From: Garcia nutans
Lineage: Eukaryota > Streptophyta > Magnoliopsida > Malpighiales > Euphorbiaceae
Direction of reading: 5' to 3'
DNA: 64,000 bases
Assembly: GCA_947685225.1 (NCBI GenBank)
Contig: CANTUV010000003.1
Location: 5,836,001 to 5,900,000, forward strand
Below, piece by piece: positions 34,088 through 46,169 of the stretch (position 1 is the stretch's first letter; the number at the start of each line of letters is the position of its first letter). A program made the translations under genes and the position numbers. The notes under the pieces were generated by a model. That model had not been told where the DNA came from. It did no database searches and worked only from the letters and a program-made list of their open reading frames with translations.

Positions 34088-36937
34088 TGCAATATCCTTA
34101 ATTTTTGAAAATCCCTAATTTTTACAAATTAAATAAAATAAATTAAAATTAAATTAGATAAAATAAATAAATAATTTTAAATAAAAACAGAAGGATTTTA
34201 AATGAAAAATTAGAATGTATATATGATATATATGTAAAATAAATATAATATATAAAAGTCAGCAAAAAAGTCGACTGTTTTAAAGGAAAAGTCAAAGTCA
34301 AGGGGTATTTTGGTAAATAAACTTTGAAAACTTAAAATTATTTCAATAATTCAAAAATAAATTATTTTTAATGGAAGATATATTTTTTGAATTTTAATTA
34401 AATAAATAAATTATTAATTAATTAAAAATTATTAAAATAATATATATAAGGTGGAAAATGAGAATGGAAGGAAAGAGAAAATCATAAGCTTCTTCATCAT
34501 TTTCTTCTTCTTGGTTAGGCTGACCCACCATTGACGAAGTACCTAAGATTTTGCTTCTTCCATACTCCATTAATTGAAGGATTTAACAAGCTTCATGTGG
34601 ATTTTTAAGGTTTTCCTCCATAATTAGTAAGTTTACTCACTTTTTCTTTAGATTTTCATGGAAGTTTAGAATATGTGTGATTTGGGTTTGTAAAGTAGCA
34701 TGATTTAATTGTTTGAATTGGTGTGTATGAAGTTGTTTTCAGTATTTAACAATGATTGTAAGGTTGGAATAAAGAAATGGTTAAGTTTGAGTAAAGATTG
34801 GTGAAGAGAGAGAATTTAGTGTTATGGAATTTTTGGGTTGTGAAATCATGTGATTTAATTGTTCAATTTATTTCCAAATGTCTTGTTTTGATCCATAAAC
34901 AAGTATTTTGAAGTCAAATGTTGGATTTGGCTAAGTTTGATTGGAGTTTGAGAATGGAAGAGTTGATTTAGGGTTTTGGAAAAGTGATTTTTCAAAGTGG
35001 GTGAATTGATTGATTTTAATGTTTAAAACATGTTATTATATGTTTTTAATAATATAAATAAACTTAAAACACCAAATTGAATGACTTAATATGGTTTTCC
35101 AAAGTTAAAGTGATGTTAGCCTTAACTTTAGGGTTTTAGTTTGAATGATGTTTAACTATGGTTTAAGATTGGAAATGCCTTTAAATGTGATAATAAATGA
35201 TTATTTATGATCACATTTGGTATAGGGATTGAGGAGAATTGATTTGCCCAATCCTAGTGTTGAAAGGCAAGTTGGAAGAGAAGGTTGGAGGTTTTTTTAA
35301 GCTTGCTTTTGGTTGCTTTTAGAGGTAAGTACAAACTTTGGATAAATTGATTATGTTTGCATTACTTTTAGGCTTAACACATTTTGGTTGGAAAATGTGT
35401 TAAGCTACTTAACTCATTGAACATTCATAAACAGTAAGCTATGACATGTGGTTTATTATGTATGCATTGTATGCATTATGAAAAGCCATTGATAATGGCT
35501 AAATTGAGTAAAATGTGAAATATGTGAGTTATGTGAAAATGACCCAAAGTGTTTGGGTAATAGGATTTGTTATGTTTGCATTAAAGGTATTGTGAAAAGC
35601 CATTGTTAATGGCTAAAGTGCATAAAAGGTGATTTATATGTGAATTATGTGAAATTACCGAAAATATTTGGGTAATGTGCTTTAATGTAAAATATAATGC
35701 ATTGTGATGATATGTTGAAATATGATGAAATAAAATGAAATGGTATAGATAAAAATGAGAAAAATGAGAAAGTAAGGAAATGTGCCTAATTGATAATAAG
35801 AGATGGGGCAATGTGTTTAGTTGTTTATGAAAAATGAGGAAAAAATTGAATATGAAATAATTGTGTGCCTAGTATGTTATTCAATTTTTAGAGTTCTATG
35901 TTTGGCGACATGCTTGTGAGGTTATCCTCATTATTTGCCTTCGGGCCTAGCTTTTGAGCAATTATTATGATTTGCTTTTAGGGCTAGACGTTTAGCATCA
36001 CTATAATATGATTTGCCTTTTGGGCTAGCTTTTGAGCAATTATTATGATCTGCCTTTGGGGCTAGACACATGGTGTCAATTTGGACCAAAACAGTAACTC
36101 TGGGATTTCAATGGCTTATTAGATCTTTTGGGCCCATGCTTGTGCTTGTTATTATGTGAATTATTAAATGATGAAAGAATATGTTTAAAAGTGAGCTTGG
36201 ATGCCACATTGTGACATAGCATAAATGCATTATGCATTGGCATTATTTCATAATTTTATTGTTATCAAGGTTTGTACCGCTAGACTTTTGGCTTAGCATG
36301 ATTGTAACTCATCGAGCAGGTGACAGGGAAGATCCGGTTGAGCTGGAGAGTTCATTTAGACTAGGTCGGGTCTAGATTTGAGATTTTCATTGTAGAGTTG
36401 ATAGTGGGCATAAAGATCAGAGACACAGGGAGCATGTATATGTTTTATATTGCATTTTGATATTACCTATATTATATTATGTTTTGATGTATATATATTG
36501 TAAGTTATAAAGAATGGGTTGAAAATTTTATAATATGGGTGTATATGTGGTTTGATAAAAATATATACATATATGTATAAATGTTTTGAGAAACTTGGAG
36601 AAATTGAGGAGTATGGGTGAAATGTATGAATGAATTTTTTTGGGAATGTTTTCTGATGCAAGTTGTGTTTGGTTGTAATTTGGGAATGTCCAAATTACAG
36701 ACAAAACTCTGGCAAATTTTTTTTAGAGATTTTCAGATAAAACTATATTTTTGAACCAATAATTTGTAACGAACATTTATTTATTATTTAATTATACATT
36801 TAAAAGTGTTTTGGATTTTAAATTGGAAATGTAGAAAATTTTTATTAAACCGGGTTGTGATATTTTATACTGTATATGTATATTTTACATATACTAGGTG
36901 TATGTATTATATGTATATAAGGTATAAGGGTGTTACA
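34088..36937 (+). repeat. Element C 5' LTR, 2850 bp
   Basis: The head reads TGCAATATCC (TGTAATATCC in the 3' copy). It carries GTCAA/GTCGA motifs at 34257-34302, a TATA run at 34440-34449, a CT-rich leader (about 34490-34520), donor-like AGTAAGTTT (GT at 34627), donor-like AG/GTAAGTAC (GT at 35325), AACACATTT hairpin (35371-35404), AGCCATTGATAATGGCT palindromes (about 35485 and 35600) and a hairpin pair (36279-36320). Unlike B, D, E and F, I see no GC-rich palindrome cluster. Confidence 0.88.
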
Positions 36938-36943
36938 TTTATT

Positions 36944-36956
36944 TGGTATCCAAGCA
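36944..36956 (+). promoter_or_regulatory. Primer-binding site of element C
   Basis: TGGTATCCAAGCA lies 6 bp after the LTR and has two or three mismatches to the tRNA-Met complement. Confidence 0.75.
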
Positions 36957-37103
36957 TAGGTTTGAGGTTCTCGACCTAGGTGATTGTTAGAGAGAGAAAA
37001 TGGAGATTTTAAATATGGTTTTAATTGTGATACATTCATTGGCATTGGTAGTTTATGATCTTTGATGTGGCAATTTCTGCTTTGTTTACAAATATAGGTA
37101 GTT

Positions 37104-38053
37104 ATGGCATCTCGAATGCATCAATTTGCAGAGGGTAGTGCAGAGAATGTAGCTCCTGGTGAGGGTAGAGATTGAGCTAGAGCTGAGACTGTTGATGAGG
37201 CATCTGCTTATGTGCTAGTGAGACCAACAACTGATGAGATTCCACCGGGCTGGGTACGACATATTGTGGAGCTATTTGAGGCAAGCTCCAGTTCAGCAGT
37301 AGCTTCCGCAACCACACCCGCAGCCATCGCCACCATAGCCGCATCCACAACTATCGATGAGGAAGTATGACAAGCTGAGGAAATTTGGAGATGAGAATTT
37401 TGTTGGTACTACAGACCCTGCTATAGCAAAGTAGTGGCTGGACAAGGTCCAGAGAGTGTTTATCCAGTTACAGGCTACTCCAAAGGAGAAGTTTAATTAT
37501 GCTATATCTCTTCTGCAGAGGGATTCATATGACTGGTGGAAGACGATTCCATATGCTTCAGCTGATCCACCAGTCTTGACCTATGACGATTTCCTATGGG
37601 AATTCAAGAAGAAGTATACTCTGAGGGAGTATAAGGATGCGAAGAAGATGGAGTTCCTAAGTTTGAGGTAGGACTCCATGATAGTGATGGAGTATGAGAT
37701 AGAGTTTATCTGGTTAAGTCAGTATGCTGGAGAGATCATATCTGATAAGATTGGCTGGTATTATAGCAGGTTCTTAGTATCATGATTTTTCTCAGTTGGT
37801 TACAGCTGCCAGGAGTGTAGAGAGAGCACAGGGTCTTGTAGCAGCTGCCAGAGCTGGGGAGAGCAGAGCTAGGAGACCCAGGGTGAGGCAAGGTCTTCAT
37901 TAGTGAAGAGAGGTAGAGGGGGATATCCTCAACGGTTCAGTGGGAGCCAGGGGCAGTCTGACAGGTCAGTACAGCAGCAGAGACAGAGATAGAGACCTGT
38001 AGTTTCAGTGGCTAGTACTCTGACCCCAGTGGCTCAGAGGCCTGCTCCACCTA
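37104..38053 (+). pseudogene. Element C gag, first part
   Basis: The ATG at 37104 follows an AG at 37097. The capsid core is readable at 37370-37670 (FIQLQATPKEKFNYA, SYDWWKTIPYA, REYKDAKKMEF), with stops at about 37167, 37432 and 37669. After about 37757 roughly 40 bp of the conserved core is missing. The basic region follows to 38053, where solo LTR D is inserted (ACCTA duplicated). Confidence 0.78.
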
Positions 38054-40791
38054 TGTAATATCCCAAAGTGTGCCCTAGGAGTTTTGATATAATTGGTGTT
38101 TTATTTGAATTAAAATGTATATGTATAATTGAAAAGAGAAAAGAATTTAAAAGAGAGTGTATATGTTGTATATATGGAAATATATATAACATATACACAA
38201 GTCAAATGGATGGTCAAAGGAAGAAGATATTTATTTTGTTAATTATGAAATTACTAAAAAGGGCATATAAGTGAAAGGAAGTTAAAACAAATAGAAGAGG
38301 GTATTTAGGTAATTTCTTATTTTGGAATGCTTGGTGGAGGTTTAAAGAGATGAGAAGTTTGACTTTGCTTCATTTTCTTCTTCTTTCCTTTTCCTTTGTT
38401 GGCCGGCCATCCTAAGCAAGAGAGAGCAAGAGTGAGTTTGTGTTTAAAGCTCAAAAATTGAAGGAGTTTTCAAGTGATTAAGTGGAAATCCAAGAAGTCT
38501 CATTATTTTGGTAAGTTCTCTCTTGATTTCTTTTGTTATATTTGAAGTTGTATATGAGTTTGATTGTTGATAATTGAAAGTGGGGTTATGTTAATGGTAG
38601 TATGTTGGTGTGTGTTTGATTTAATTGAGTGTGGTGTTGGTTTTGAATTGAAAATAAAAAATTAAATTGATGTTGGTATTGGAAGAGTAAGAGTGATGTT
38701 GGTTTTAGGGTTTTGAAGTGGTAAGTGATGTTTAACTTGAGTTTGATCAATTATTTTCATAGATCTTCATGTTGTTTGTGTTTGTTGGAGTTGTAAGCCT
38801 AGAATATGTGAATTTGGTCAGAAGCAGTAGCATCTTGGATGCCACGCCCGTGGCCCTTAGATGCCATGGCCGTGGGGTGTTGAACAATTTGGGGCAGAAT
38901 TGTTTTCTAACCCACGCCCGTGGGGGTTGGGGTGGCCACGGCCGTGGGCTTTAGTTAGTGATGTTGAGTTGTAATTTGTGATCTAAGGGTCTAAGAGGAG
39001 GTTAATAAGTGATAAATTGTATTGGAATTCATGTATTGTATCATTTTTGGACTAGGTTTTGGAAGAAGGTGATTTGCTCTAATTTAAGAAGTGAAGAATT
39101 TTTGGTAGGAGAAGAATTTAGAGTTGTGTGAGTGTTCTTGAGGTAAGTACAAACTATATAGTTGCATGCATTTACATGATTTTGATACTTAACATATTTT
39201 ATTGTACATATGTTAAATAATTGATTACATTGTTAATATATATTTGATGAATGTATGATTGGTATAATGTGGATGATTAATGAGCATCTAAAATGTGTGC
39301 TAATGCCATTGGTTATATACACTTGAATGATGAATTGATTAATGTGAATTGACATACAATGTGGTTGGCTATAATGATTGAAATGAAATGATTGGGGCAT
39401 GTTGCCTATATGATGATGAATTTAAGATATATGTTCAATGTAATTGATTATGTATACTTGAATGATGAAGTATTATAATGTGAATTGAGATAGGATGAGA
39501 TGTGAAGCCATTGTGATTGGCTATGATGATTCAAATGAGATGTGAAGCCATTGTGATTGGCTATGATGATTCAAATGAGATGTGAAGCCATTGTGATTGG
39601 CTATGATGATTCAAATGAGATGTGAAGCCATTGTGATTGGCTATGATGATTCAATTGAAATAAGTGGGGCATGTTTGCCTAGTTGATGATGAGAATTGAG
39701 AATGAAATTGATAATGAAAAAAATAAATGAATTGTGTGGCTAATGTGTTATTCCATTTTCAGAGTTTGTTGTTGGTGGCATGCCTATAGTAACAATCTCT
39801 TGAAGTTAGGTTGGGCTTGATCCTTGAAGCCAAGTTGGGTTGAAGTTTAACATGTTTTACTCCCCTTGAAGCTTGGTTGGGTCTAGTCCTTGAAGCCTAA
39901 TTGAGATGTTACAACCCTTGAAGCTAGGTTGGGTTTAGTTCTTGAAGCCAAGTTGGGTTGATACTTAGCATGCTTTGTTCCCCTTGAAGCTTGGTTGAAC
40001 TTAAATCCTTGAAGCCTAGTTGGGATAATGATAATGATAAATGTGATAATTAAACCAAAACATTAACTCTGAAAGTTGAATGGCACATTAGTGTTTTTAG
40101 GCCCATGCATGTCTTTGTTTTCAATGTGATTTTTAAATGGTGAAATTAATGAATAATGAGATATAATGTTATGAGTTGGTTATATTACATGAGTATCCTA
40201 TTGGCAATGAATATAACATGGGGAGCTATGTTGAGTAATGAAACTATGAAGATATGATATAAAAGTTTTGATATGATATGATAGTGAACAATGTACTGTT
40301 TTGAAATATAATATTCTTCTAAATTGGTTTTGAATCTTGATTGTGTGACATTAGCATTACATTGAAGCATAGTATTATTATAGTTTGTACCACTAAGCCG
40401 TTGGCTTAGCGCGATTATGGTTTATCACGCAGGTGACAGGGAAGAACTGGAGAGTTCCTCTAGACCGAGTAGAGTCTAGATTTTGAGGTGTTGATAGTGA
40501 AGCTTAAAGATCAAAGACTTACTGCCAGACATGTATATATTTTATGTTTTGTAAACCTTGAAGTTTTGATGTATAAGTATTTGTAAATATTTGTTATATT
40601 TTCCGCTGTGTTTTGAAATAATATTTTACTTATTGTATTTTATAAATTTCTTTTAATGTTTTAAATTTACTCACATTATTGAAGGGAATTGCTTGTATGT
40701 CTTATAAACTGTGGCATACCTATATTCAGTATACGTATATTACGATCGTATTAGCATGCTGTGTATGTATACGGGGTATAGGGGTGTTATA
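38054..40791 (+). mobile_element. Solo LTR D, 2738 bp
   Basis: It starts TGTAATATCCC and ends GGGTGTTATA. ACCTA flanks it at 38049-38053 and 40792-40796. Landmarks: GGCCGGCCAT (38401-38410) after a CT-rich leader, donor-like GGTAAGTTC (GT at 38511), CACGCCCGTG palindrome cluster (38841-38952), second donor-like site (39143), four 40-bp repeats (39501-39660), about eight CTTGAAGC units (39799-40022) and a hairpin pair (40391-40433). Confidence 0.9.
39501..39660 (+). repeat. Four tandem 40-bp repeats in LTR D
   Basis: The units start at 39501, 39541, 39581 and 39621 and contain AAGCCATTGTGATTGGCTAT. The first three are identical; the last differs at its end. AGCCA and TGGCT can pair. LTR E carries the same unit fifteen times. 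Confidence 0.95.
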
Positions 40792-40796
40792 ACCTA

Positions 40797-41020
40797 CCTG
40801 TGTCTATTGTGTTACAGATGTGAATCGCCAGGCCACTTTCTTAGAGATTATCCAGAGTCACCAAAGGATAGACAGATAGATACTGCAACTTCTAGACCCA
40901 GTGTTAGAGGGGGTCTTAGTGGCAGAGGTTTTGGTAGAGGCGGTAGATCTAGGACTGGTCAGAGAGGAGGTTCTACAGCTGGGAGTAGTCCAGATGAAGC
41001 AGGGCCATCATAGCGGGTCT
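40797..41020 (+). pseudogene. Element C gag, zinc-knuckle end
   Basis: After LTR D, gag resumes at the segment before the zinc knuckle. About 45 bp is deleted compared with F. The knuckle reads CYRCESPGHFLRDY, so the last cysteine is lost. A Gly/Arg/Ser-rich tail follows to a stop near 41011. Confidence 0.75.
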
Positions 41021-41755
41021 ATGTGATGCAGAGGTAGCTGGATGCTTCAGTTGTTATTACTAGTACTTTTACTTTATTTGGTACTTCAATTCTTGCATTG
41101 ATAGACCCTAAGTTGACTCATTCATACATCAATGCATCCATCTTACCCATGAGTGATTTGCATTCTGAATCCCTAGGATTTGATATTTTGGTTACAAATT
41201 CTTTAGGACATAGTGTTGTGGTTAGTAGGGTGCATCGAGATAGCCTAGTTGTTGTTCAAGATGAGGAATTTCTTGGTGACCTGATTGAGATGCCTTTTAA
41301 GGAGTATGATCTGATTCTGGACATGGATTGGTTATTCAGGCATGGGGCTATGTTAGACTATCAGTGAAAATGTGTTACTATGAGAACACATGATGGTAGA
41401 GATGTGATGGTATCTAGTGAGCAGAGACATCTTTCATCCATTTTTATTTCAGCTGTATAAGCTACAAGGATGATTCAAAAGGGATGTGAGGCTTATCTTG
41501 CTCATGTTGTAGATACCAGAGTAGTGGGGTCTTAGCTTGACAATATACCCATAGTTGTCGAGTTTTTAGGTATTTTCCTTGATGAGTTGCCAGGGGTACC
41601 TCTTGAGAGAGAGGTGGAGTTTGGTATTGATATGATGCCTAGTACCACTCCCATCTCTATTACCCCTTACTAGATGGCGCTTGCAGAATTGAAGGAGTTG
41701 AAGGTGCAGTTGCAGGAGTTGCTTGATAAAGGGTTCATCTACACAAATGTGTCAC
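41021..41755 (+). pseudogene. Element C protease and linker
   Basis: The protease is open at 41098-41367. The active-site triad position reads IDPKLTHSY, so the glycine of D-P-G is replaced by lysine, which should inactivate it. YDLILDMDWLFRHGA is the conserved tail. A TGA at about 41365 and further stops at about 41457, 41531 and 41671 follow before RT. Confidence 0.8.
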
Positions 41756-43000
41756 CGTGGGGAGCACCTGTGTTATTTGTGAAGAAGAAGGATGGCACCT
41801 TGAGTTGTGTATTGATTACAGACAGTTGAATAAGGTGACCATCAAGAACAAGTATCATTTGCCTCGGATCGATGATCTCTTTGATCAGTTGAAGGGAGCA
41901 GTAGTATTCTCTAAGATTAATATGAGATTAGGGTACAATTAGTTGAGAGTTAGAGATATGGATGTACCCAAGACAACTTTCTGCATGAAGTATGGGCATT
42001 ATAAGTTTTTGGTAATGCCTTTTGGATTTACGAATGCACCATCATCATTTATGGATTTGATGAATAGGGTATTGAGACCATACTTAAATCAGTTTGTGGT
42101 GGTCTTCATTGATAATATTCTGGTATATTCACGTAATGAGGAGGATCATGAAAGGCATCTGCGAATTGTATTGTAGACTTTGAGAGAGAAGCATTTGTAT
42201 GCTAAGCTGTCTAAGTGTGAGTTCTGGCTTGATCAGGTGACTTTTCTCGATCATGTGGTTTCAGTAGAGGGTATTAAAGTTGATTCAAATAAAGTCAAGG
42301 CTATCTTGAATTGCAATCCACTGAAGACTGTGACAGAGGTTAGAAGTTTTTTGGGATTGGCAGGCTATTATTGTCGATTTGTGAAGGATTTTTTCTAAGA
42401 TAGCTACACCACTCACCAGATTACTTTAGAAAGGAGTTAGATTTGTGTGGACAGATTGGTGTCAGACGAGTTTTGAGCATTTGAGGGAGATGTTGACTCA
42501 AGCTTCTATCCTTACCCTTCTTGTGGAAGGTAAATCTTATGTGATATATAGTGATAATTCACATAGTGGCTTAGGTTGTGTTCTGATGCAGGAGGGTAGA
42601 GTCATTGCTTATGCCTCTCGACAATTGAAGCCACATGAGCTGAATTACCCGAGTCATGATATGGAGTTAGCAGCCATAGTTTTTACATTAAAGATTTGGC
42701 GGCATTATTTGTATGGAGAAATGTTTCATTTATATTGATCATAAGAGTTTGAAGTATCTGGGTGTTGAGAGAGAGCTGAATATTTGACAGGGACGGTGGT
42801 TAGAGTTGATTAAAGACTATGGCTGTCTGATTGATTATCATTCTGGCAAGGCAAATATTGTTGCTGATGCCTTGAGTTAGAAGTATTTAGCAGGTTTGAC
42901 TGCATATTCACTCTCATTACTTGTTGAGTTGAGAGCGTTGCATGTTAGATCCGAGTCTTGTGATGATTGTGCATTGATGGCTCAGTTGTAGCTGAGGCCA
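41756..43000 (+). pseudogene. Element C reverse transcriptase and RNase H
   Basis: RT begins near 41700 (LQELLDKGFI). A 1-base deletion near 41804 shifts the frame, followed by stops near 41941 and 42174. The catalytic box reads FIDNILVYS (about 42102-42128), with Asn for the second Asp. A frame break near 42398 precedes RNase H (42445-42900: IYSDNSHSGLGCVLMQ, with Asn for Ala, MELAAIVF and a KANIVADALS-like end). The region is collinear with F and B. No active enzyme could be made. Confidence 0.83.
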
Positions 43001-44402
43001 GTTTTGTTGGATCAGGTTAGGGAGGCTCAGTTGGTAGATGAGAAAATCCAGAAGATTATGATGGATTATTAAAAGGGGGAGAGTCAAGACTTTCATGTGA
43101 GAGATAATGACAGTCTATGGTACAAAGATAGGTTATGTATTCTTAGTGATACAGGATTAAAGAGGATGATATTAGAGGAAGTACATCACTCACTCTATAC
43201 TATGCACCTTGGTAGTACTAAGATGTATCAGGATTTGAAGAAGCATTATTGGTGGTCAGGTATGAAGAGGGACATAGCAGAGTTTGTTTCTAGATGTCTC
43301 ACTTACCAAAGAGTGAAGGCTGAGCATTAAGTTCCTTTAGGGTTGCTTCAACCATTGTCTGTACTAGAATGGAAATGGGAACAAGTGATGATGGACTTTG
43401 TGACTAGACTGCCTTGACCCAGAAGAAGCATGATACAATCTGGGTGATAGTTGATCGGATGATGAAGATAGCTCATTTTCTTTCAGTTTGGATGGATTAT
43501 TCACTTGAGAGATTGGCTTAGCTATATATCAGTGAGATAGTGAGGTTGCATGGAGTCTTAGTTTCTTTGGTGTAGGACAGAGATCTCCATTTTACATCGA
43601 GATTTTGGAGGAGTTTGCAGGATGCATTGGGTTCTCGGTTGTATTTTAGTACTTCTTTCCATCCTCAAACGGATGAGCAGTCAAAAAGAGTGATACTGAT
43701 TCTAGAGGATAAGTTAAAGAGTTGTATCATTGATTTCACTGGGGCTGGGATAGATACTTGACATTGATTGAGTTTGCATATAATAACAATTATCAGTCCA
43801 ATATTGGGATGGCACCTTATAAGGCCTTATATGGCAGGAGATGCAGGACATCTCTGTGTTGGGATGAGGTTGGAGAAGAAAAATTAGTCAGTCTCGGTTT
43901 GATTAAGGAAACAGAAGAGAAAGTGAAGGTGATTCGAGGTCGTTTGAAACAGCTTTAGATAAAAAGAAATCCTATACAGATTTGAAGAGGAAGAAAGTAG
44001 AGTTCAATGTCAGAGATAAAATGTTCCTGAAGGTGTCTCCTTGGAAGAGGATTCTAAGATTTGGCTGCAAAGAGAAGTTGAGTCCTCGTTTTATAGGACC
44101 ATATGAGATACTGGAAATAGTTGGTCTAGTAGCTTATAGACTTGCTTTGCCTCCTAAGTTGGATCAAATTCACAATGTCTTTTATGTATCTATGCTTTGG
44201 AGGTACAGATCATACCTATCTCATATCTTGTCAGTGGAGTCTATTGATGTGAGTCTGGATCTGACTTACGAGGAAGAACCAATGACGATTTTGGCATGAG
44301 AAGTAAAAGAGTTGAGGAATAAGAATGTGCCACTTGTGAAAGTCCTTTGGAGGAATCACACCACTGAGGAGGCGACATGAGAGAGTGAGCAGATGATGAA
44401 AA
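43001..44402 (+). pseudogene. Element C integrase and chromodomain
   Basis: Zinc region 43165-43315 has both His, but the second cysteine of the CX2C pair is tyrosine (CLTYQR). The core at 43370-43700 has several stops and one or two frame slips; TDGQSE reads TDEQSK, so the catalytic Glu is replaced by Lys. The C-terminal part is open at 43982-44299 with FIGPYEILEIVG and NVFYVSMLWRYR. The chromodomain (44270-44380) is broken by a TGA at 44297. The stretch from 44403 to the polypurine tract is non-coding. Confidence 0.82.
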
Positions 44403-44463
44403 GTCTGTATCTCCAGTTATTCCAGAGTTGATAGCAAATAATTTTGAGGATGAAATTTTCCTT

Positions 44464-44476
44464 AGAGGGAGAGAAT
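44464..44476 (+). promoter_or_regulatory. Polypurine tract of element C
   Basis: AGAGGGAGAGAAT lies immediately before the 3' LTR head TGTAATATCC. Confidence 0.82.
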
Positions 44477-46169
44477 TGTAATATCCTTAATTTTTGAAAA
44501 TCCCAAGTTTTTGAAAATTAAATAAAATAAATTAAAATTAAATTAGGTAAATAAAATAAATAATTTTAAATGGAAGATGGAAGGATTTTAAAAGGAAAAT
44601 TAGAATGTATATGTGATATATATGTAAAATATACTTAATATATAAAAGTCAACAAAAAAGTCAACTCTTTTAAAGGAAAAGTCAAAGTCAAGGGGGTATT
44701 TTGGTAAATGAATTTTAAAAATTTAAAATTATTTAAATAGTTAAAAAATAAATTATTTTTAATGGAAGATGTATTTTTGGGGTTTTAAATAAATAAATAA
44801 ATAAATAAAAATTATTAAAATAATATATATATATATATAAGGTGGAAAATGTGAGTGGAAGAAAAGAGAAAATCATAAGCTTCTTCATCTTCTTCTTCTT
44901 CTTGGTTAGGCCAACCCACCATTGATGAAGTACCCAAGATTTTGCTTCTTCCATACTCCATTAATTGAAGGATTTAACAAGCTTCATGTGGATTTTTAAA
45001 GTTTTCCTCCATAATTAGTAAGTTTAGTCACTTTTTCTTTAGATTTTCATGGAAGTTTGGAATATGTGTGATTTGGATTTGTATAGTATGATTTAATTGT
45101 TGGAATTGGTGTGTATGAAGTTTTTTTGAGTAGTTAATAATGATTTTAAGGTTGGATTAAAAAAATGATTAAGTTTGAGTAAAGATTGGTGAAGAGAGAG
45201 AATTTAGGGTTATGGAATTTTTGGGTTTTGAAATCATATGATTTAATTGTGAAATTTATTTCCAAATGTCTTATTTTGATACATAAACAAGTATTTTAAA
45301 GTCAAATGTTGGATTTGGCTAAGTTTGATTAGAGTTTGAGAATGAAATTGTTGATTTAGAGTTTTGGAAAAGTGATTTTTCAAAGTCGGTGAATTGATTG
45401 ATTTTAATATTTAAAACATGTTATTATATGTTTTTAATAATATAAATAAACTTAAAGTACCAAATTGAATGGCTTAACATTGTTGTACAAAGTTAAAGTG
45501 AGGTTAGCTTTAACTTTGGGATTTTAGTTTGAATGATGTTTAATTACAGTTTAAGATTGGAAATGCCTTTAAATGTGATACTAAATGATTATTTATGATC
45601 ATATTTAGTATAGGCATTGAGGATAATTGATTTTCCCAATCATAGTATTGAAGGACAAGTTGGAAGAGAAGGTTGGAGGTTGTTTTAAGCTTGCTTTTGA
45701 TTACTTTTAGAGGTAAGTACAAACTTTGAATAAATTGGTTATGTTTGCATTACTTTTAGGCTTAACAATTTTGGTTGGAAAATGTGTTAAGCTACTTGAC
45801 ACATTGAACATTCATAAATAATGTGCTATGACATGTGATTTGTTATGTACGCATTATATGCATTATGGAAAGGTATTGATAATGGCTAAATTGAGTAAAA
45901 TGTGAAATATGTGAGTTATGTAAAAATGACCCAAAGTATTTGGGTAATAGGATTTGTTATGTTTGCATTAAAGGTATTGTGAAAAGCCATTGTTAATGGC
46001 TAAAGTGCATAAAAGGTGATTTACATGTGAATTATGTGAAATTACCCAAAATATTTGGGTAATGTGCTTTAATATAAAATGTGATGCATTGTGATGATAT
46101 GTTGAAATATAATGAAATAAAATGAAATGGTATTGATAAAAATGAGAAAAATGAGAAAGTAAGGCAATG

